Position numbers and translations under genes: made by a program
Source of the DNA: Gimesia sp.
GTDB taxonomy: Bacteria > Planctomycetota > Planctomycetia > Planctomycetales > Planctomycetaceae
Assembly (NCBI GenBank): GCA_002706765.1
Contig: PAJV01000061.1
Location: forward strand, 62,001 to 126,000
Direction: 5' to 3'
DNA: 64,000 bases
The notes under the pieces: model-generated
Database searches by the model: none
What the model saw: the letters and a program-made list of their open reading frames with translations, nothing else
What the model was told of the DNA's origin: nothing
Shown here: positions 54,485 through 64,000 of the stretch, piece by piece
Layout: every line of letters begins with the position of its first letter
How positions within the stretch are numbered: the stretch's first letter is position 1

Positions 54485-55753
54485 TCAAAAAGGAACCGGC
54501 AGCAGGAAGAGATGATGTTCCATCAGAACCCGGTTCCCGTGCACGCCGATAAACTGGGTAAAGAATAGAATGAAGACATAGACGGCCAGCAGAGGCAGGA
54601 CGATTGTGCGGCTCAACCAGCGCCAGCCAAACCAGGCATTTCTGGTCTTCGACGAGGCACGATAGTAAACCCAGCCTAGCAGGATTTTTGTGGGATAAAT
54701 CGTCGCGACAAAAATCAACGTGATTCCCCAGACGGCATCGCGGGGTAGCGCTGCCACTTTAAACAGGTAGAGGGGAAGTGACAGAAGATACACAATGATC
54801 AGCGACAGCATCCATAACAGGGGAGCCCGTTTAAATTTTCGCCGAATGGTCTTTAATTCAAACATGGCCCGAAACCGGTTCTCGGCAGCAAAATGTGCCT
54901 GAAGGATCGGCAACCACCCCAACACGATAACCAGAATCAAGCCTCCCAGCAGGGTAACAGCGACCGCACCTCCCTGTCCTCCCTCGGGTGAACTGGCGGC
55001 AGCAAACATGGTCGACGGAATAATCAGCCAGATCAAAGCCCCCAGAAAACCACGCAGTCCCAGCGAAAAGTTCTTCCCCAGTTTCAGAGAAGCAAAAAAT
55101 TCGCTCACGTGTGCAGCTGCCCGGTCCAGATAGCCTCCCTCGCGGATCTGCTGATAGAGCCAGATGGCGTTTTTAAGGGGCCGTACGAAACACCCGAATG
55201 TTCCACCACGTGCTAAGGCCAGGCAGAGATGTGCGGCAATCGCGATTGCCGCCAGCCGATTCATCAGATGCAGGTTCCGATCACTGCTGCCGCCGGGATC
55301 AATCAAGTGCGCATCTGCGGCTGCTCCTGCCAGTAGAAACAGGGGAATCAACCAGAGAACCACGCCTATCACAATCATCCCCAGTCGCGGGGCAATATCC
55401 AACAGAGGAAATGCAAGACGAATCTTACCGGTGCGTGCGACACGACCTTCTACGTCGAGCAGATATCCCAGTGCAATAAAATTCACAATCGGGACGGCAG
55501 CAATCAGAGCCAGAAACAACACCAGGCAGGCAATACCGAATGCCATACGAATCATCCAGAAGGCTGCCTTGAGAGGGTGACGCAATAAATGGGGAAAAGG
55601 AGGAATATTTCCCACAAACTCGTCAGGATAGAACTGTTGTATTTCCCTGGTCGTGTCTGCGGTGGCGACTGGCTCATCAGAAAAATCGGTAACTTCACAA
55701 GCCGTATCGGAACTCACGATCGAATCTGCCTGTTGTGTGGTATGATCATTCAT
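54485..55753 (-). CDS. Polytopic membrane protein of unknown function (DUF4013-like?)
   Basis: An approximately 420-residue protein with a hydrophilic N-terminal part of about 70 residues followed by six or seven membrane spans. IVNFIALGYLLDVEGRVARTGK resembles the LNFIA-GYLL segment of DUF4013-type proteins, but the match is loose. No transport or enzyme motif is visible. The frame can be extended to a TTG at 55849, but the ATG at 55753 is preferred because the TTG lacks a ribosome site. The C-terminus contains an eight-base inverted repeat (GGAACCGG/CCGGTTCC, 54492-54537) within the coding sequence. No close functional neighbour. Confidence 0.7.
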   Translation of the reverse strand: MNDHTTQQADSIVSSDTACEVTDFSDEPVATADTTREIQQFYPDEFVGNIPPFPHLLRHPLKAAFWMIRMAFGIACLVLFLALIAAVPIVNFIALGYLLDVEGRVARTGKIRLAFPLLDIAPRLGMIVIGVVLWLIPLFLLAGAAADAHLIDPGGSSDRNLHLMNRLAAIAIAAHLCLALARGGTFGCFVRPLKNAIWLYQQIREGGYLDRAAAHVSEFFASLKLGKNFSLGLRGFLGALIWLIIPSTMFAAASSPEGGQGGAVAVTLLGGLILVIVLGWLPILQAHFAAENRFRAMFELKTIRRKFKRAPLLWMLSLIIVYLLSLPLYLFKVAALPRDAVWGITLIFVATIYPTKILLGWVYYRASSKTRNAWFGWRWLSRTIVLPLLAVYVFILFFTQFIGVHGNRVLMEHHLFLLPVPF

Positions 55754-56156
55754 AACCCGCTCTCGCTGATGATCAGAAATTCGGATGGATTCTGAAACAT
55801 CGATGACATCCCCGGAATCAGTGTGCGGTTTCAAATTAACACCTGTCAATCACTGAAGCTGGTCGATGTCATTAACGCAGACCTTGAGATACTTACCAGG
55901 TGACCTGAAAGTCCTGTAAAAAGCGTCTGAACACCGAGACAAGCTAAGTCCTACTTATAACAGAATTTCCTGACCGAATCGAGAAGCATTCCCGACAGGG
56001 ACCTTGATTCGCTAATATTGTTACTCAGAAAAAACTGTATAGTTTCAAGAATTCGCTGAAACTTTCGAATTCCCCCTCTGGTATGATTAAGTGTAAAGCA
56101 GAGTCGTGCTTCCCCCCTTTGGGGAGGGAACTTTCAATTCATTACGAGATCAAACT
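55754..56156. other. Divergent gap before the DUF1549/DUF1553-DUF1501 operon
   Basis: I see no gene here in 403 bases, apart from a small possible extension of the membrane-protein frame. A six-base arm repeat GTTTCA/TGAAAC (56042-56062) and a C-run/G-run stem-like stretch near 56111-56130 are visible. Neither is strong enough to call as an operator. Confidence 0.35.
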
Positions 56157-57794
56157 ATGAAATCTCATGCCCGTCACTGGAACGTTGTCTGCCTGCCCTT
56201 GTGTGTTGTGGGGCTGGTTGTGACTCTGGTGACCTGGGCTTCCAGCAGTCCGGTTGAAAAGTCTCCCCCGCCATTGACGATTACTGAAGACGACACTTTT
56301 ACTGACACAGTGCAACAGGTAAACCAGTTTTTCGAGAGCCAATGGACCGAGAAAGAGACACCACCGGCAGCGACGGCTTCAGAACTGACCCAGCTTAGAA
56401 GACTGTCACTGGCCTTGCATGGCACGGTTCCTTCACTCGAAGAAATTCGTGAGTATGAAAGCCTGCAGGGCACGAACCGCCTGGAACGCTGGACACAGAA
56501 ACTGCTCGCCGACCGTCGTTTTGCGGACTACTTTTCTGAACGATTAACCCGCGCGTTTGTTGGTGTTGCCCAGGGACAGTTTATCATCTTTCGACGCGAT
56601 CGCTTTAAAGCCTGGCTCAGTGATCAGATTCAGGATAATACTCCGTATGATGAACTGGTGCGCAAACTGATTGCCGGCGAAGGACTCTGGACGGGCGATC
56701 CCGAAACCAATTTCATTACCGCCGCTGTTGCGGATGGGAACCTGGACCGAAACAAGTTGACCGGCAGCACTGTCCGTGCATTTTTGGGACAGCGAATTGA
56801 CTGTGCCCAGTGTCACGATCATCCCTTCGATCACTGGAAGCAGACAGACTTCGAAGGGCTGACCGCCTTTTATGGTCAAGTAGAAGTACAGGTTCTCGGC
56901 GTACGGTCGAACAGGAAATTGAAATACGAAGTGGAAGACCGGATGACGCTGGAACAACGTGAAGTTTCGCCACGTGTTCCCTTCCTGGCAGAATGTCTGC
57001 CTGCAGAAGGCACACTGCGAGAACGACTGGCGGAATGGGTTACTCATCCGGACAACCGCCGATTCGAACGTGCGTCGGCAAATCGGGTCTGGGGACTGTT
57101 ATTCGGCATTCCCTATTATGACCCCGTAGATGATCTTCCGGCTCCCACAGATCTCTCCCAGTCCCCCCCGGGGTTGCTCGATATACTGGGCAGGGACTTC
57201 CGTGAAAACGGATATGACATTAAACGACTGATCCAGATTATCGTCGCGTCCCGCCCTTTCCAGTTGTCTTCAGAATCTGAATTCGCAACAGCCGAACAGA
57301 TTGATGCAGCCACTTACAACTGGGCACTGTTTCCGCTGGTTCGTTTGCGTCCCGAGCAGATTATTGGTTCGATGCTGCAGGCCTCTTCTCTGAAAACCAT
57401 TGACCAGAACTCGAATCTGATCATGCGGGGCCGACGTTTTTTCTCTGAGCTCAATTTTGTCAAAGAATATGGTGATCTGGGAAGCGATGAACTCAATGAT
57501 TTTCCTGGTACGATTCCGCAGGCTTTATTGCGGATGAATGGAGAGTTCGCCAAGGATAACGGCAGTGCCTCGCCATTGAACTCGGTCGGACGGATTGCTT
57601 CACTCGATGTCTCCACAGAAAAGCGGATCGAAACCTGCTACCTGGTCTGCCTGACCCGACTTCCCACCCCGGCAGAACGCGATTATTTTCTGAAACAGTA
57701 TCAGTCAGCGAACAATCAACAGCAGCGCGTCAAGATCACGGAAGACCTCTACTGGGCTCTGTATAATTCTCCCGAATTTTCCTGGAACCATTGA
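56157..57794 (+). CDS. Exported DUF1549/DUF1553 protein with CxxCH motif
   Basis: A protein of about 545 residues with an N-terminal signal segment (residues about 8-25, VCLPLCVVGLVVTLVTW), then DUF1549 (LRRLSLALHGTVPSLEEI, and RIDCAQCHDHPFDHW with a CxxCH motif), then DUF1553 (ASANRVWGLLFGIPYYDPVDDL and a C-terminal LCLTRLPTPAERDYF-type repeat). The ATG at 56157 is preferred to 56106 because the signal begins there. Its stop is three bases before a DUF1501 gene, the standard planctomycete pairing of these families. The pair is thought to work in the periplasm, perhaps in breakdown of sulfated or other polymers, but no reaction is established. Confidence 0.9.
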   Translation: MKSHARHWNVVCLPLCVVGLVVTLVTWASSSPVEKSPPPLTITEDDTFTDTVQQVNQFFESQWTEKETPPAATASELTQLRRLSLALHGTVPSLEEIREYESLQGTNRLERWTQKLLADRRFADYFSERLTRAFVGVAQGQFIIFRRDRFKAWLSDQIQDNTPYDELVRKLIAGEGLWTGDPETNFITAAVADGNLDRNKLTGSTVRAFLGQRIDCAQCHDHPFDHWKQTDFEGLTAFYGQVEVQVLGVRSNRKLKYEVEDRMTLEQREVSPRVPFLAECLPAEGTLRERLAEWVTHPDNRRFERASANRVWGLLFGIPYYDPVDDLPAPTDLSQSPPGLLDILGRDFRENGYDIKRLIQIIVASRPFQLSSESEFATAEQIDAATYNWALFPLVRLRPEQIIGSMLQASSLKTIDQNSNLIMRGRRFFSELNFVKEYGDLGSDELNDFPGTIPQALLRMNGEFAKDNGSASPLNSVGRIASLDVSTEKRIETCYLVCLTRLPTPAERDYFLKQYQSANNQQQRVKITEDLYWALYNSPEFSWNH

Positions 57795-57797
57795 ACC

Positions 57798-59066
57798 ATG
57801 TTTGATTCCCATCTGTTATCCAGCAAAATCAGCCGCCGCGATCTGTGCAAAGTCGCCGTCGGAGGCACGCTGTCATTCATGCTGCCCGGCTTTGATTTAA
57901 AGGCAGCCGAAAAACGAGGGAAAGAACGCCGAAAATCGGTCATCATTCTCTGGATGGGAGGCGGTCCCAGTCAGTTGGAAACCTGGGATCCCCATCCGGG
58001 AACAGCCATCGGTGGTCCAGGCAAGGCTATCAAAACAGTGGTTCCCGGCCTGCAGATTTCCGATATGTATCCCCTGCTGGCTGAGCAGCTGGATTCGATG
58101 TCGGTGATCCGATCCATGGTCTCTAAGGAAGGCGACCACGAACGCGGGACTAAATATCTGAAAACCGGTTATCGTCCCGAGCCGACAACCGTTTACCCTG
58201 CACTGGGTGCGATCATCACACATCAACTGCCCAGTTCTCAACTGGAAATCCCTCAACATATTTCCATGGGAAACACGCAGTTTCCCGCCCGAGGCGGTTA
58301 CCTGGGCGGACACCTGGATGCCTTCCGCGTACCTGATCCCGGACGGAATATAGGAAACATGCGGGCCGGCGTCGAAGCGCCCCGCCAGGAACGTCGACTG
58401 GAAAATCTGGATGTCGTCTCGCAGGCATTTCGGAAAGGGAGAACGATTCAGACTCAGAAAACACTGCATCAGTCGACCATCGATCGCGCCCTGACCATGA
58501 TGAGTTCAGAACAGCTGAATGCCTTTGAAATAGAAAAAGAGCCCGAGGCAGTTCGCAAAGCCTATGGCGATTCTCCCTTCGGGCGGGGCTGCCTGGTTGC
58601 CCGCCGACTGGTCGAACAGGGCGTACACTCCATCGAGGTGAATCTCAATGGCTGGGACAGCCATACCAATAACTATACCGGGCATCAGACCCAGGCGGCG
58701 ATTCTGGACCCGGCCTTTTCCAGCCTGCTGAACGATCTGAAGTCACGCGACCTGCTGGACTCCACGATTGTGCTGTGTATTGGTGAATTTGGCAGAACAC
58801 CCAAAATCAACCCACTCGACGGTCGCGATCACTGGCCCACCGGTTTTTCCTGTATTGTCGGCGGCGGTGGCTTGAAAGGAAATCTCATCCTGGGTGAGAC
58901 AGACCCGACTGGCAAGGAAAAGACTCCCGTCGATCCCGTTCGCATTCAGGACCTGTACGCCACCATCCTGCAGAAAATGCAAATTGACTATACCAAAGAA
59001 CTCATTTCTCCCATTGGACGACCGCTGGCACTCAGCGACGGGACACCGATTTCCCGACTGATCTGA
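57798..59066 (+). CDS. TAT-exported DUF1501 protein
   Basis: A 422-residue protein with a TAT-like N-terminus (KISRRDLCKVAVGG) and the DUF1501 fold: SVIILWMGGGPSQLETWDPHP, SVIRSMVSKEGDHERGTKY, SIEVNLNGWDSHTN and VLCIGEFGRTPKINPLDGRDHWP. Those Asp and His residues are like those of alkaline-phosphatase-type sulfatases, so a metal-dependent hydrolase is plausible, but it is not proven for DUF1501. It directly follows the DUF1549/DUF1553 gene with three bases between, so the two should be co-transcribed and act together outside the cytoplasm. Length is typical. Confidence 0.93.
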   Translation: MFDSHLLSSKISRRDLCKVAVGGTLSFMLPGFDLKAAEKRGKERRKSVIILWMGGGPSQLETWDPHPGTAIGGPGKAIKTVVPGLQISDMYPLLAEQLDSMSVIRSMVSKEGDHERGTKYLKTGYRPEPTTVYPALGAIITHQLPSSQLEIPQHISMGNTQFPARGGYLGGHLDAFRVPDPGRNIGNMRAGVEAPRQERRLENLDVVSQAFRKGRTIQTQKTLHQSTIDRALTMMSSEQLNAFEIEKEPEAVRKAYGDSPFGRGCLVARRLVEQGVHSIEVNLNGWDSHTNNYTGHQTQAAILDPAFSSLLNDLKSRDLLDSTIVLCIGEFGRTPKINPLDGRDHWPTGFSCIVGGGGLKGNLILGETDPTGKEKTPVDPVRIQDLYATILQKMQIDYTKELISPIGRPLALSDGTPISRLI

Positions 59067-59216
59067 TTTCAGGGCAGAACAAAATCACTCGCCTCTGGAA
59101 AAATTGCTTGCCTGAGAGCGCAAAACTTTCTAATTTGATAACTGTCCGAAACCAGCCGCGGGTTTTGACGTTTATTGAATAGACTCCTGCCTCCCTCTTT
59201 CCATTGGATGCTGAAT

Positions 59217-60491
59217 ATGATCCGAATGTTTCTTTCCGTAATGCTCACGGCTGCCTGTCTGTCTTTAGTACCACGTCAGTCCCAGGCAGCAGACTGGTCA
59301 CAATTCCGCGGTCCTTCCGGAAATGGAGTGTCAGAATCGACGGGACTCCCCACCGAATGGAACTCCGAAAAGAACATCGTCTGGAAAGCAAAACTTCCCG
59401 GGCACGGCTCTTCCAGCCCGGTGCTGTTCGGCGACCAGGTGTTCGTGACTTCCTATAGCGGCTATGGACTGACTGAGGAAGATAACGGCAACCCTGCCGA
59501 CCTGCGATTGCATGTGATCTCCGTCAACCGCGACAGTGGCGAAATCATGTGGGACGAATCGGTCTCCCCGATCAATGAAGTTCAGAAAATCACCAAGCGG
59601 ATCGTTGACCATGGTTACGCCAGTGGGACCCCTGCCTGCGATGAAACGGGCGTCTATGCTTTTTTCGGAACCTCGGGTGTTGTCGCCTGCGATCTGCAAG
59701 GTAAACTCAAATGGCAGGCGGATGTCGGAGAGGGAACAGCCGGCTTTGGATCCGCCTCATCTCCCATCCTGTATAAAGACTTCGTGATCGTGAATGCCAG
59801 CATTGAAAGTTCAACCGTTTATGCGTTGAACAAGAGTAATGGAGAAGTCGCCTGGAAAGCGGAGAATATCGAACGTGCCTGGACCACCCCTTCGATTGTG
59901 GATGTTCCGGGAGGGAAACAGGAACTGGTGGTCAACCAGAAAAACCAGATCTTCGGCTTTGATCCCGATACCGGAAAAAAACTCTGGAGCTGTGAAGGAA
60001 TTCAGGACTACGTGGTGCCGGTCGTGGTGCAGAATGAAGGTATCCTCTACTGCCTGGGAGGTCGCAGTAACCGCAGTATCGCCGTTCGTCCAGGAGGCAA
60101 AGGTGATGTCACGAAAACGCATAAGCTCTGGGAAGTTAATGTAGGAGCGAATGTCACTTCCCCCGTGTATCACGACGGTCATCTGTACTGGGCCAGTGAT
60201 CGGGGTATTGCCTTCTGCCTGAATGCGAAGGATGGCGAAGTGGTTTACAAAAACCGCCTGCCCACCGGAGCCCGACTGTATGCGTCGATAGTACTGGCGG
60301 ATGGAAAACTGTATGTAACGACCCGGGACAGTGGCGTTATTGTACTCAAGGCCGGCCCCGAATATGTCGAGCTGGCGCGGAATGAGATTAAATCAGACGA
60401 CGATCTGTTCAATGCATCACCTGCCGTCAGCGCAGGCAGTATTTTCCTGCGTACCAACAGTTATCTCTATCGAATCGCCGAGAAGAAATGA
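59217..60491 (+). CDS. Secreted PQQ-like beta-propeller protein
   Basis: The ATG at 59217 starts a signal peptide (MIRMFLSVMLTAACLSLV, cleavage near QAADW), so it is preferred to the TTG at 59175; ATG codons at 59208 and 59226 are also possible. The mature protein begins with WSQFRGPSGNGVSES and continues as repeats of the PQQ-like propeller type (IVWKAKLPGHGSSSPVLFGDQVFV, LHVISVNRDSGEIMW, VYALNKSNGEVAW, IFGFDPDTGKKLW). There is no helix-loop for PQQ dehydrogenase activity, so it is likely a binding or scaffold propeller and not a dehydrogenase. It follows the DUF1501 gene on the same strand. Confidence 0.9.
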   Translation: MIRMFLSVMLTAACLSLVPRQSQAADWSQFRGPSGNGVSESTGLPTEWNSEKNIVWKAKLPGHGSSSPVLFGDQVFVTSYSGYGLTEEDNGNPADLRLHVISVNRDSGEIMWDESVSPINEVQKITKRIVDHGYASGTPACDETGVYAFFGTSGVVACDLQGKLKWQADVGEGTAGFGSASSPILYKDFVIVNASIESSTVYALNKSNGEVAWKAENIERAWTTPSIVDVPGGKQELVVNQKNQIFGFDPDTGKKLWSCEGIQDYVVPVVVQNEGILYCLGGRSNRSIAVRPGGKGDVTKTHKLWEVNVGANVTSPVYHDGHLYWASDRGIAFCLNAKDGEVVYKNRLPTGARLYASIVLADGKLYVTTRDSGVIVLKAGPEYVELARNEIKSDDDLFNASPAVSAGSIFLRTNSYLYRIAEKK

Positions 60492-60611
60492 GGTTCTACA
60501 CAAAAGATTCTGATTAAATAACTTACAGGTTTGTCAGACTTTTGGAACAGGTCGTTGATACAGTGGTCCGACCGCTGGAAATCCCGAATCGGGGCTTCTA
60601 CAATACGAGGC

Positions 60612-61487
60612 ATGACAGAATCATCGACACAAAATGGATACCTCTTCAAAACGATCGGCGTGATTGGCGTCGGTCTGCTGGGAGGCTCCATCGCCGCTGC
60701 TGCGAGACAGCGCCATCTGGCAGAAACCATCCTCGGAGCAGGCCGAAATCCTTCCCGCATGCGGGCTGCCCAGCAGGCGGGATTGCTGGATCGAGGCACA
60801 ACGAATATCGCAGAGACGGCAGCCCAGTCTGATCTCGTGATAGTTTGTACTCCCGTCAACCATATTGTCCAATTCATTCAGACTGTTGCCCAAAACAGTC
60901 GCCCTGGAACGATCATTACCGATGTCGGCAGTACGAAACAACAGATCTGTGAGCAACTGAAAGGAACCCTGCCTGCAGAAGTGACTTTTGTCGCCTCCCA
61001 TCCGCTGGCGGGATCAGAAAAAAGCGGTTACGAATTCTCTGATCAGAACCTGTTTCAGGATCGTCCTTGTGTCATCACTCCTGATGAATCGGTCCCGGCA
61101 GAAGCTGTCTCCCGCATCAGGCAGTTCTGGGAAGCACTGGGCATGCACGTGCTGCAGACAACACCAGAAAAACATGATCTGATTCTGGCCGAAACCAGCC
61201 ATCTGCCGCATGTGGTCGCTTCCGCTCTGGCGGCGACTTTAGCGACAGAAAATACCAGATACACCTCGACCGGCTTCCGGGATACGACCCGCATTGCCGG
61301 TGGTGACCCGGCTCTGTGGATTGATATCCTGCTCAGCAATCGAGACGCCATCGTGACGAGTCTTGATAAATACAGCCAGTCACTGCAGCAGTTCCGGGAA
61401 GCAATTCTCACGCAGGATGAAAAACGCCTCAGGCAACTGCTGGAGGATGGTAAAAAGAAACATGACACATTAAATTCAACCCCGTAG
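60612..61487 (+). CDS. tyrA: Prephenate dehydrogenase
   Basis: An NAD(P)-dependent enzyme for the tyrosine branch, turning prephenate to 4-hydroxyphenylpyruvate. The N-terminal Rossmann motif is [17 protein letters not shown] near residues 16-32 of the called protein, then [12 protein letters not shown] and [11 protein letters not shown], and [14 protein letters not shown]. The catalytic His lies in [13 protein letters not shown]. The ATG at 60612 is preferred to the TTG at 60531, which would add about 27 residues without family resemblance. This gives about 291 residues. No ACT or chorismate-mutase domain is fused, which fits a separate AroH (29.3 kb). It precedes purL on the same strand. 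Confidence 0.93.
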   Translation: MTESSTQNGYLFKTIGVIGVGLLGGSIAAAARQRHLAETILGAGRNPSRMRAAQQAGLLDRGTTNIAETAAQSDLVIVCTPVNHIVQFIQTVAQNSRPGTIITDVGSTKQQICEQLKGTLPAEVTFVASHPLAGSEKSGYEFSDQNLFQDRPCVITPDESVPAEAVSRIRQFWEALGMHVLQTTPEKHDLILAETSHLPHVVASALAATLATENTRYTSTGFRDTTRIAGGDPALWIDILLSNRDAIVTSLDKYSQSLQQFREAILTQDEKRLRQLLEDGKKKHDTLNSTP

Positions 61488-61575
61488 TCAACAGGTCAGG
61501 TTTTCGGCTGACTTTCACGACGACAACCACGAATCTTTCATCTTCCCGATGAAATCAACAGTAACTGGAAAACAC

Positions 61576-64000
61576 ATGCTTTGCGAAGTCGAAATCAAAC
61601 CCGCCGACAACCAGATCGACCGTGAGGGAGCCCGGATTCTGAAAGAATGCCAGGTGCTGGGTGCCAATTCAATCCGGACGGTCCAGACAGCCCATTCCTT
61701 TCTGCTCGAAGGCAACCTGGACCAGGCGGGTATTGATAAGATTGCCCGCACCCTGCTGGCCGATCCGATTGTAGAAACCTTTGAGATTCGCATTCTGTCA
61801 GGTGCCACTTCTGAAACAACCGACTCGGAACCACTGCTGAATGTCATGTTCAAGCCCGGGGTGACTGACAACACTGCCAACAGTGCCCGCGAGGCGATCT
61901 GTGATCTTGGCCTGGCTGTGGAGAACGTAGCCACCTGCCGCAAATACTGGGTCAACGCGGATGCATCCTCCGACGAGATCGACCGCATGGCTGCCAAAGT
62001 GCTTTCGAATGAAGCCATTGAATATGTCGTACGTGGTCCTCTGCAGATGGACAGCATCAAACTCGGCAGTGAATACACGTTCGAACTGGTCACCATTCCC
62101 ATTCGCAAAATGAATGATAAACAACTGGAAACACTCAGCCGCGAAGGTCAGCTGTACTTAAATCTGACTGAGATGAAAACCATCAAAGCCTACTACGTCA
62201 GCCAGAAAAAAGATCCGACCGACGTCGAACTGGAAAGCATCGCCCAGACATGGAGTGAGCACTGCTCTCACAAAACCCTGGCTGGACGAATTCACTTCAA
62301 AGACGGTGAACGTGATCTGCATTTCGAAAATATGTTGAAAGAAACGATCTTTGCTGCGACAACCCAAATCCGCAAATCACTGGGAGAAAAAGACTGGTGT
62401 GTAAGCGTTTTCGCTGATAATGCCGGCGTCATCACCTTTGATGAAAAGCAGGATGTCTGCTTTAAAGTGGAAACCCACAACCACCCTTCTGCCCTCGAAC
62501 CTTATGGTGGAGCCAACACGGGCCTCGGGGGTGTGATCCGTGATCCGCTGGGAACCGGACTGGGCGGTAAACCGGTCTGCAATACCGATGTATTCTGTTT
62601 TGCTCCTCCGGATATTCCTTATTCTGAGCTTCCCGCCGGAGTCCTGCATCCTAAAGCGGTCGCAACCGGCGTAGTCTCCGGCGTGCGTGACTATGGAAAC
62701 CGCATGGGCATTCCCACCGTCAATGGCGCCGTCTATTTTGACGAACGGTACCTGGGTAACCCCCTGGTCTATTGCGGAAATGTGGCCATGCTGCCTGTCG
62801 GCAAGTCAGAAAAGCAGCAGGCACAACCGGGGCACTATATCGTGGCTGTCGGCGGTCGCACGGGCCGAGATGGAATTCACGGCGCTACTTTCTCTTCTGC
62901 AGAACTGACTTCAGAAAGTGAAATGCTTTCCGGCGGTGCCGTGCAGATTGGAAATGCGATCACGGAAAAGATGATGCTGGATGTCATTCTGGAAGCACGC
63001 GATCAGGAATTATTCTCGGCGATCACAGACTGTGGTGCCGGTGGATTCAGCAGCGCTGTCGGGGAAATGGGAGAAAAAACCGGCGCGGAAGTCTGGCTGG
63101 ATCAATGCCCGCTGAAATATGCCGGCCTGTCATACACCGAAATCTGGATCTCCGAAGCCCAGGAACGCATGGTCCTGGCTATCCCTCCTGAAAACTGGGA
63201 AGCCTTCGAAAAACTCTGTGCCGACGAAGGCGTTGAAGCTTCCGTCATTGGGAAATTCACTGACACCAGCCACCTTGTATTGAAATACCAGGATCAGGTT
63301 GTCGCTGACCTGGAAATGTCCTTTCTGCATGATGGCCGACCTCCGGTAGTGCGCGAAGCCGTTTACAAGGTTCCGGCTTTCACGCCTCTGACACCACCTC
63401 AACGCGAAAACTACACCAAAGACCTGACCTCCATCCTGAGCTCTCTGAATGTCTGCAGCAAGGAATGGATCATTCGCCAGTATGACCAGGAAGTGCAGGC
63501 AGGCAGCGTGGTCAAGCCGCTGGTGGGCGTGCAGAATGATGGTCCCTCGGACGCGGCAGTCGTTCGCCCTGATCTGACCTCCACGCGCGGACTGGTAATT
63601 TCGTGTGGCATGAACCCCCGCTATGGTGATTTAAACACACACTGGATGGCGGCCTCTGCGATTGATGAAGCGCTCCGAAACTGTGTTGCCGTGGGTGCCG
63701 ATCCTGCGAAGATTGCCATTCTCGATAACTTCTGCTGGGGGAACACCGATCGTCCGGAAACACTGGGCAGCCTGGTAGCAGCTGCCCTGGCTTGCAAAGA
63801 ATTTTCAGTCGCTTATGGCACCCCCTTCATCAGTGGTAAAGACAGCCTGTATAACGAGTACTCCTTCGAAAATGAGCAGGGAGAAAAAGAGACCGTTGCG
63901 ATTCCCGCTTCACTCTTAATCAGTGCCATCGGACAGATCGCCGATGTCAGCCACGCGGTGACCATGGATGTGAAATCTCCCGGTAATCGTATTTTTCTTG
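61576..64000 (+). CDS. purL: Phosphoribosylformylglycinamidine synthase PurL with PurS-like N-terminus (partial)
   Basis: The frame is open from the ATG at 61576 to the window edge, so about 808 residues are present and the C-terminus is missing. PurL makes FGAM from FGAR, ATP and ammonia in purine synthesis. The first 180 or so residues contain two PurS-like halves ([17 protein letters not shown] and [19 protein letters not shown]), followed by [21 protein letters not shown] linker motifs ([13 protein letters not shown]). [21 protein letters not shown] then starts the first synthetase domain, and [19 protein letters not shown] marks the end of that domain. The second half begins with [16 protein letters not shown] and [12 protein letters not shown]. 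An in-frame ATG at 61549 would add nine residues. The glutaminase PurQ domain is not in this part. Confidence 0.95.
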   Translation, partial: MLCEVEIKPADNQIDREGARILKECQVLGANSIRTVQTAHSFLLEGNLDQAGIDKIARTLLADPIVETFEIRILSGATSETTDSEPLLNVMFKPGVTDNTANSAREAICDLGLAVENVATCRKYWVNADASSDEIDRMAAKVLSNEAIEYVVRGPLQMDSIKLGSEYTFELVTIPIRKMNDKQLETLSREGQLYLNLTEMKTIKAYYVSQKKDPTDVELESIAQTWSEHCSHKTLAGRIHFKDGERDLHFENMLKETIFAATTQIRKSLGEKDWCVSVFADNAGVITFDEKQDVCFKVETHNHPSALEPYGGANTGLGGVIRDPLGTGLGGKPVCNTDVFCFAPPDIPYSELPAGVLHPKAVATGVVSGVRDYGNRMGIPTVNGAVYFDERYLGNPLVYCGNVAMLPVGKSEKQQAQPGHYIVAVGGRTGRDGIHGATFSSAELTSESEMLSGGAVQIGNAITEKMMLDVILEARDQELFSAITDCGAGGFSSAVGEMGEKTGAEVWLDQCPLKYAGLSYTEIWISEAQERMVLAIPPENWEAFEKLCADEGVEASVIGKFTDTSHLVLKYQDQVVADLEMSFLHDGRPPVVREAVYKVPAFTPLTPPQRENYTKDLTSILSSLNVCSKEWIIRQYDQEVQAGSVVKPLVGVQNDGPSDAAVVRPDLTSTRGLVISCGMNPRYGDLNTHWMAASAIDEALRNCVAVGADPAKIAILDNFCWGNTDRPETLGSLVAAALACKEFSVAYGTPFISGKDSLYNEYSFENEQGEKETVAIPASLLISAIGQIADVSHAVTMDVKSPGNRIFL

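Noticed and set aside
1..64000. tRNA, rRNA, CRISPR array, insertion sequences or prophage
   Set aside because: I looked for tRNA T-arm patterns, tandem spaced repeats, transposase and phage motifs and saw none that hold up.

Overview
The window looks like a chromosomal segment of a Planctomycetota bacterium, probably a moderate-GC Planctomycetales member such as Gimesia or a relative (inference from gene content and roughly even base composition). The strongest signs are families concentrated in that phylum: two DUF1549/DUF1553 secreted proteins carrying CxxCH motifs, a DUF1501 protein directly behind one of them, a DUF1080 protein, a PPC-domain protein, a PQQ-like propeller protein, and an elongation factor G of the spirochaete/planctomycete/mitochondrial type. 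I see no rRNA, tRNA, CRISPR array, transposase or phage gene. The segment reads as core genome, mostly housekeeping genes and small operons on both strands, with several gene-poor gaps of 300 to 730 bases.

Layout. 1-3.7 kb: two exported proteins on the minus strand (PPC-domain protein, cut by the window edge, and a BIG2/DUF1549/DUF1553 protein). 4.3-7.5 kb: ribBA (riboflavin), a sarcosine/N-methyltryptophan oxidase-like flavoenzyme and csrA. 7.9-11.6 kb: rpmB-gatC-gatA-gatB, giving ribosomal protein L28 and the complete tRNA-dependent amidotransferase. 11.7-17.2 kb: a minus-strand SUF iron-sulfur operon, sufR-like regulator, sufC, sufB, sufD, a Rieske ferredoxin and a SufT/MIP18-type factor, with a perfect inverted repeat in front that is a likely SufR operator. 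17.6-29.3 kb: mixed single genes (AGCS symporter, universal stress protein, DUF1080 protein, DUF3500-like protein, sugar isomerase/epimerase-like protein, DNA-binding/EIIA fusion, PIG-L deacetylase, PP2C phosphatase, GT-C-like membrane protein, hypothetical secreted protein). 29.3-32.7 kb: aroH-type chorismate mutase, lpxD and lpxI (lipid A), FHA protein. 33.4-38.8 kb: ppdK and fusA, each with a strong terminator. 38.8-42.2 kb: DapA-family aldolase, CitG/MdcB-like protein overlapping a PTPS/QueD-like protein, and a thioredoxin-TPR protein.

42.2-51.8 kb is the least explained region: a minus-strand operon of a MotA/TolQ/ExbB-type proton-channel protein with a long cytoplasmic tail and two different single-span ExbD-like partners, only one of which has the membrane acidic residue expected of a proton carrier, with a divergently oriented 1356-residue protein of unknown function beside it. 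This is my main candidate for an undescribed system, an ion-driven envelope machine. 52-64 kb: a second EF-G-like GTPase, a polytopic membrane protein, the DUF1549/DUF1553-DUF1501 pair, a PQQ-like propeller protein, prephenate dehydrogenase and the start of a long purL that runs off the window.

How they fit together: most genes serve central functions (translation, cofactors, Fe-S assembly, lipid A, aromatic amino acids, purines). The lpx genes and secreted proteins fit a Gram-negative type envelope with an outer membrane. All family calls are from motif recognition by eye, with no database search.
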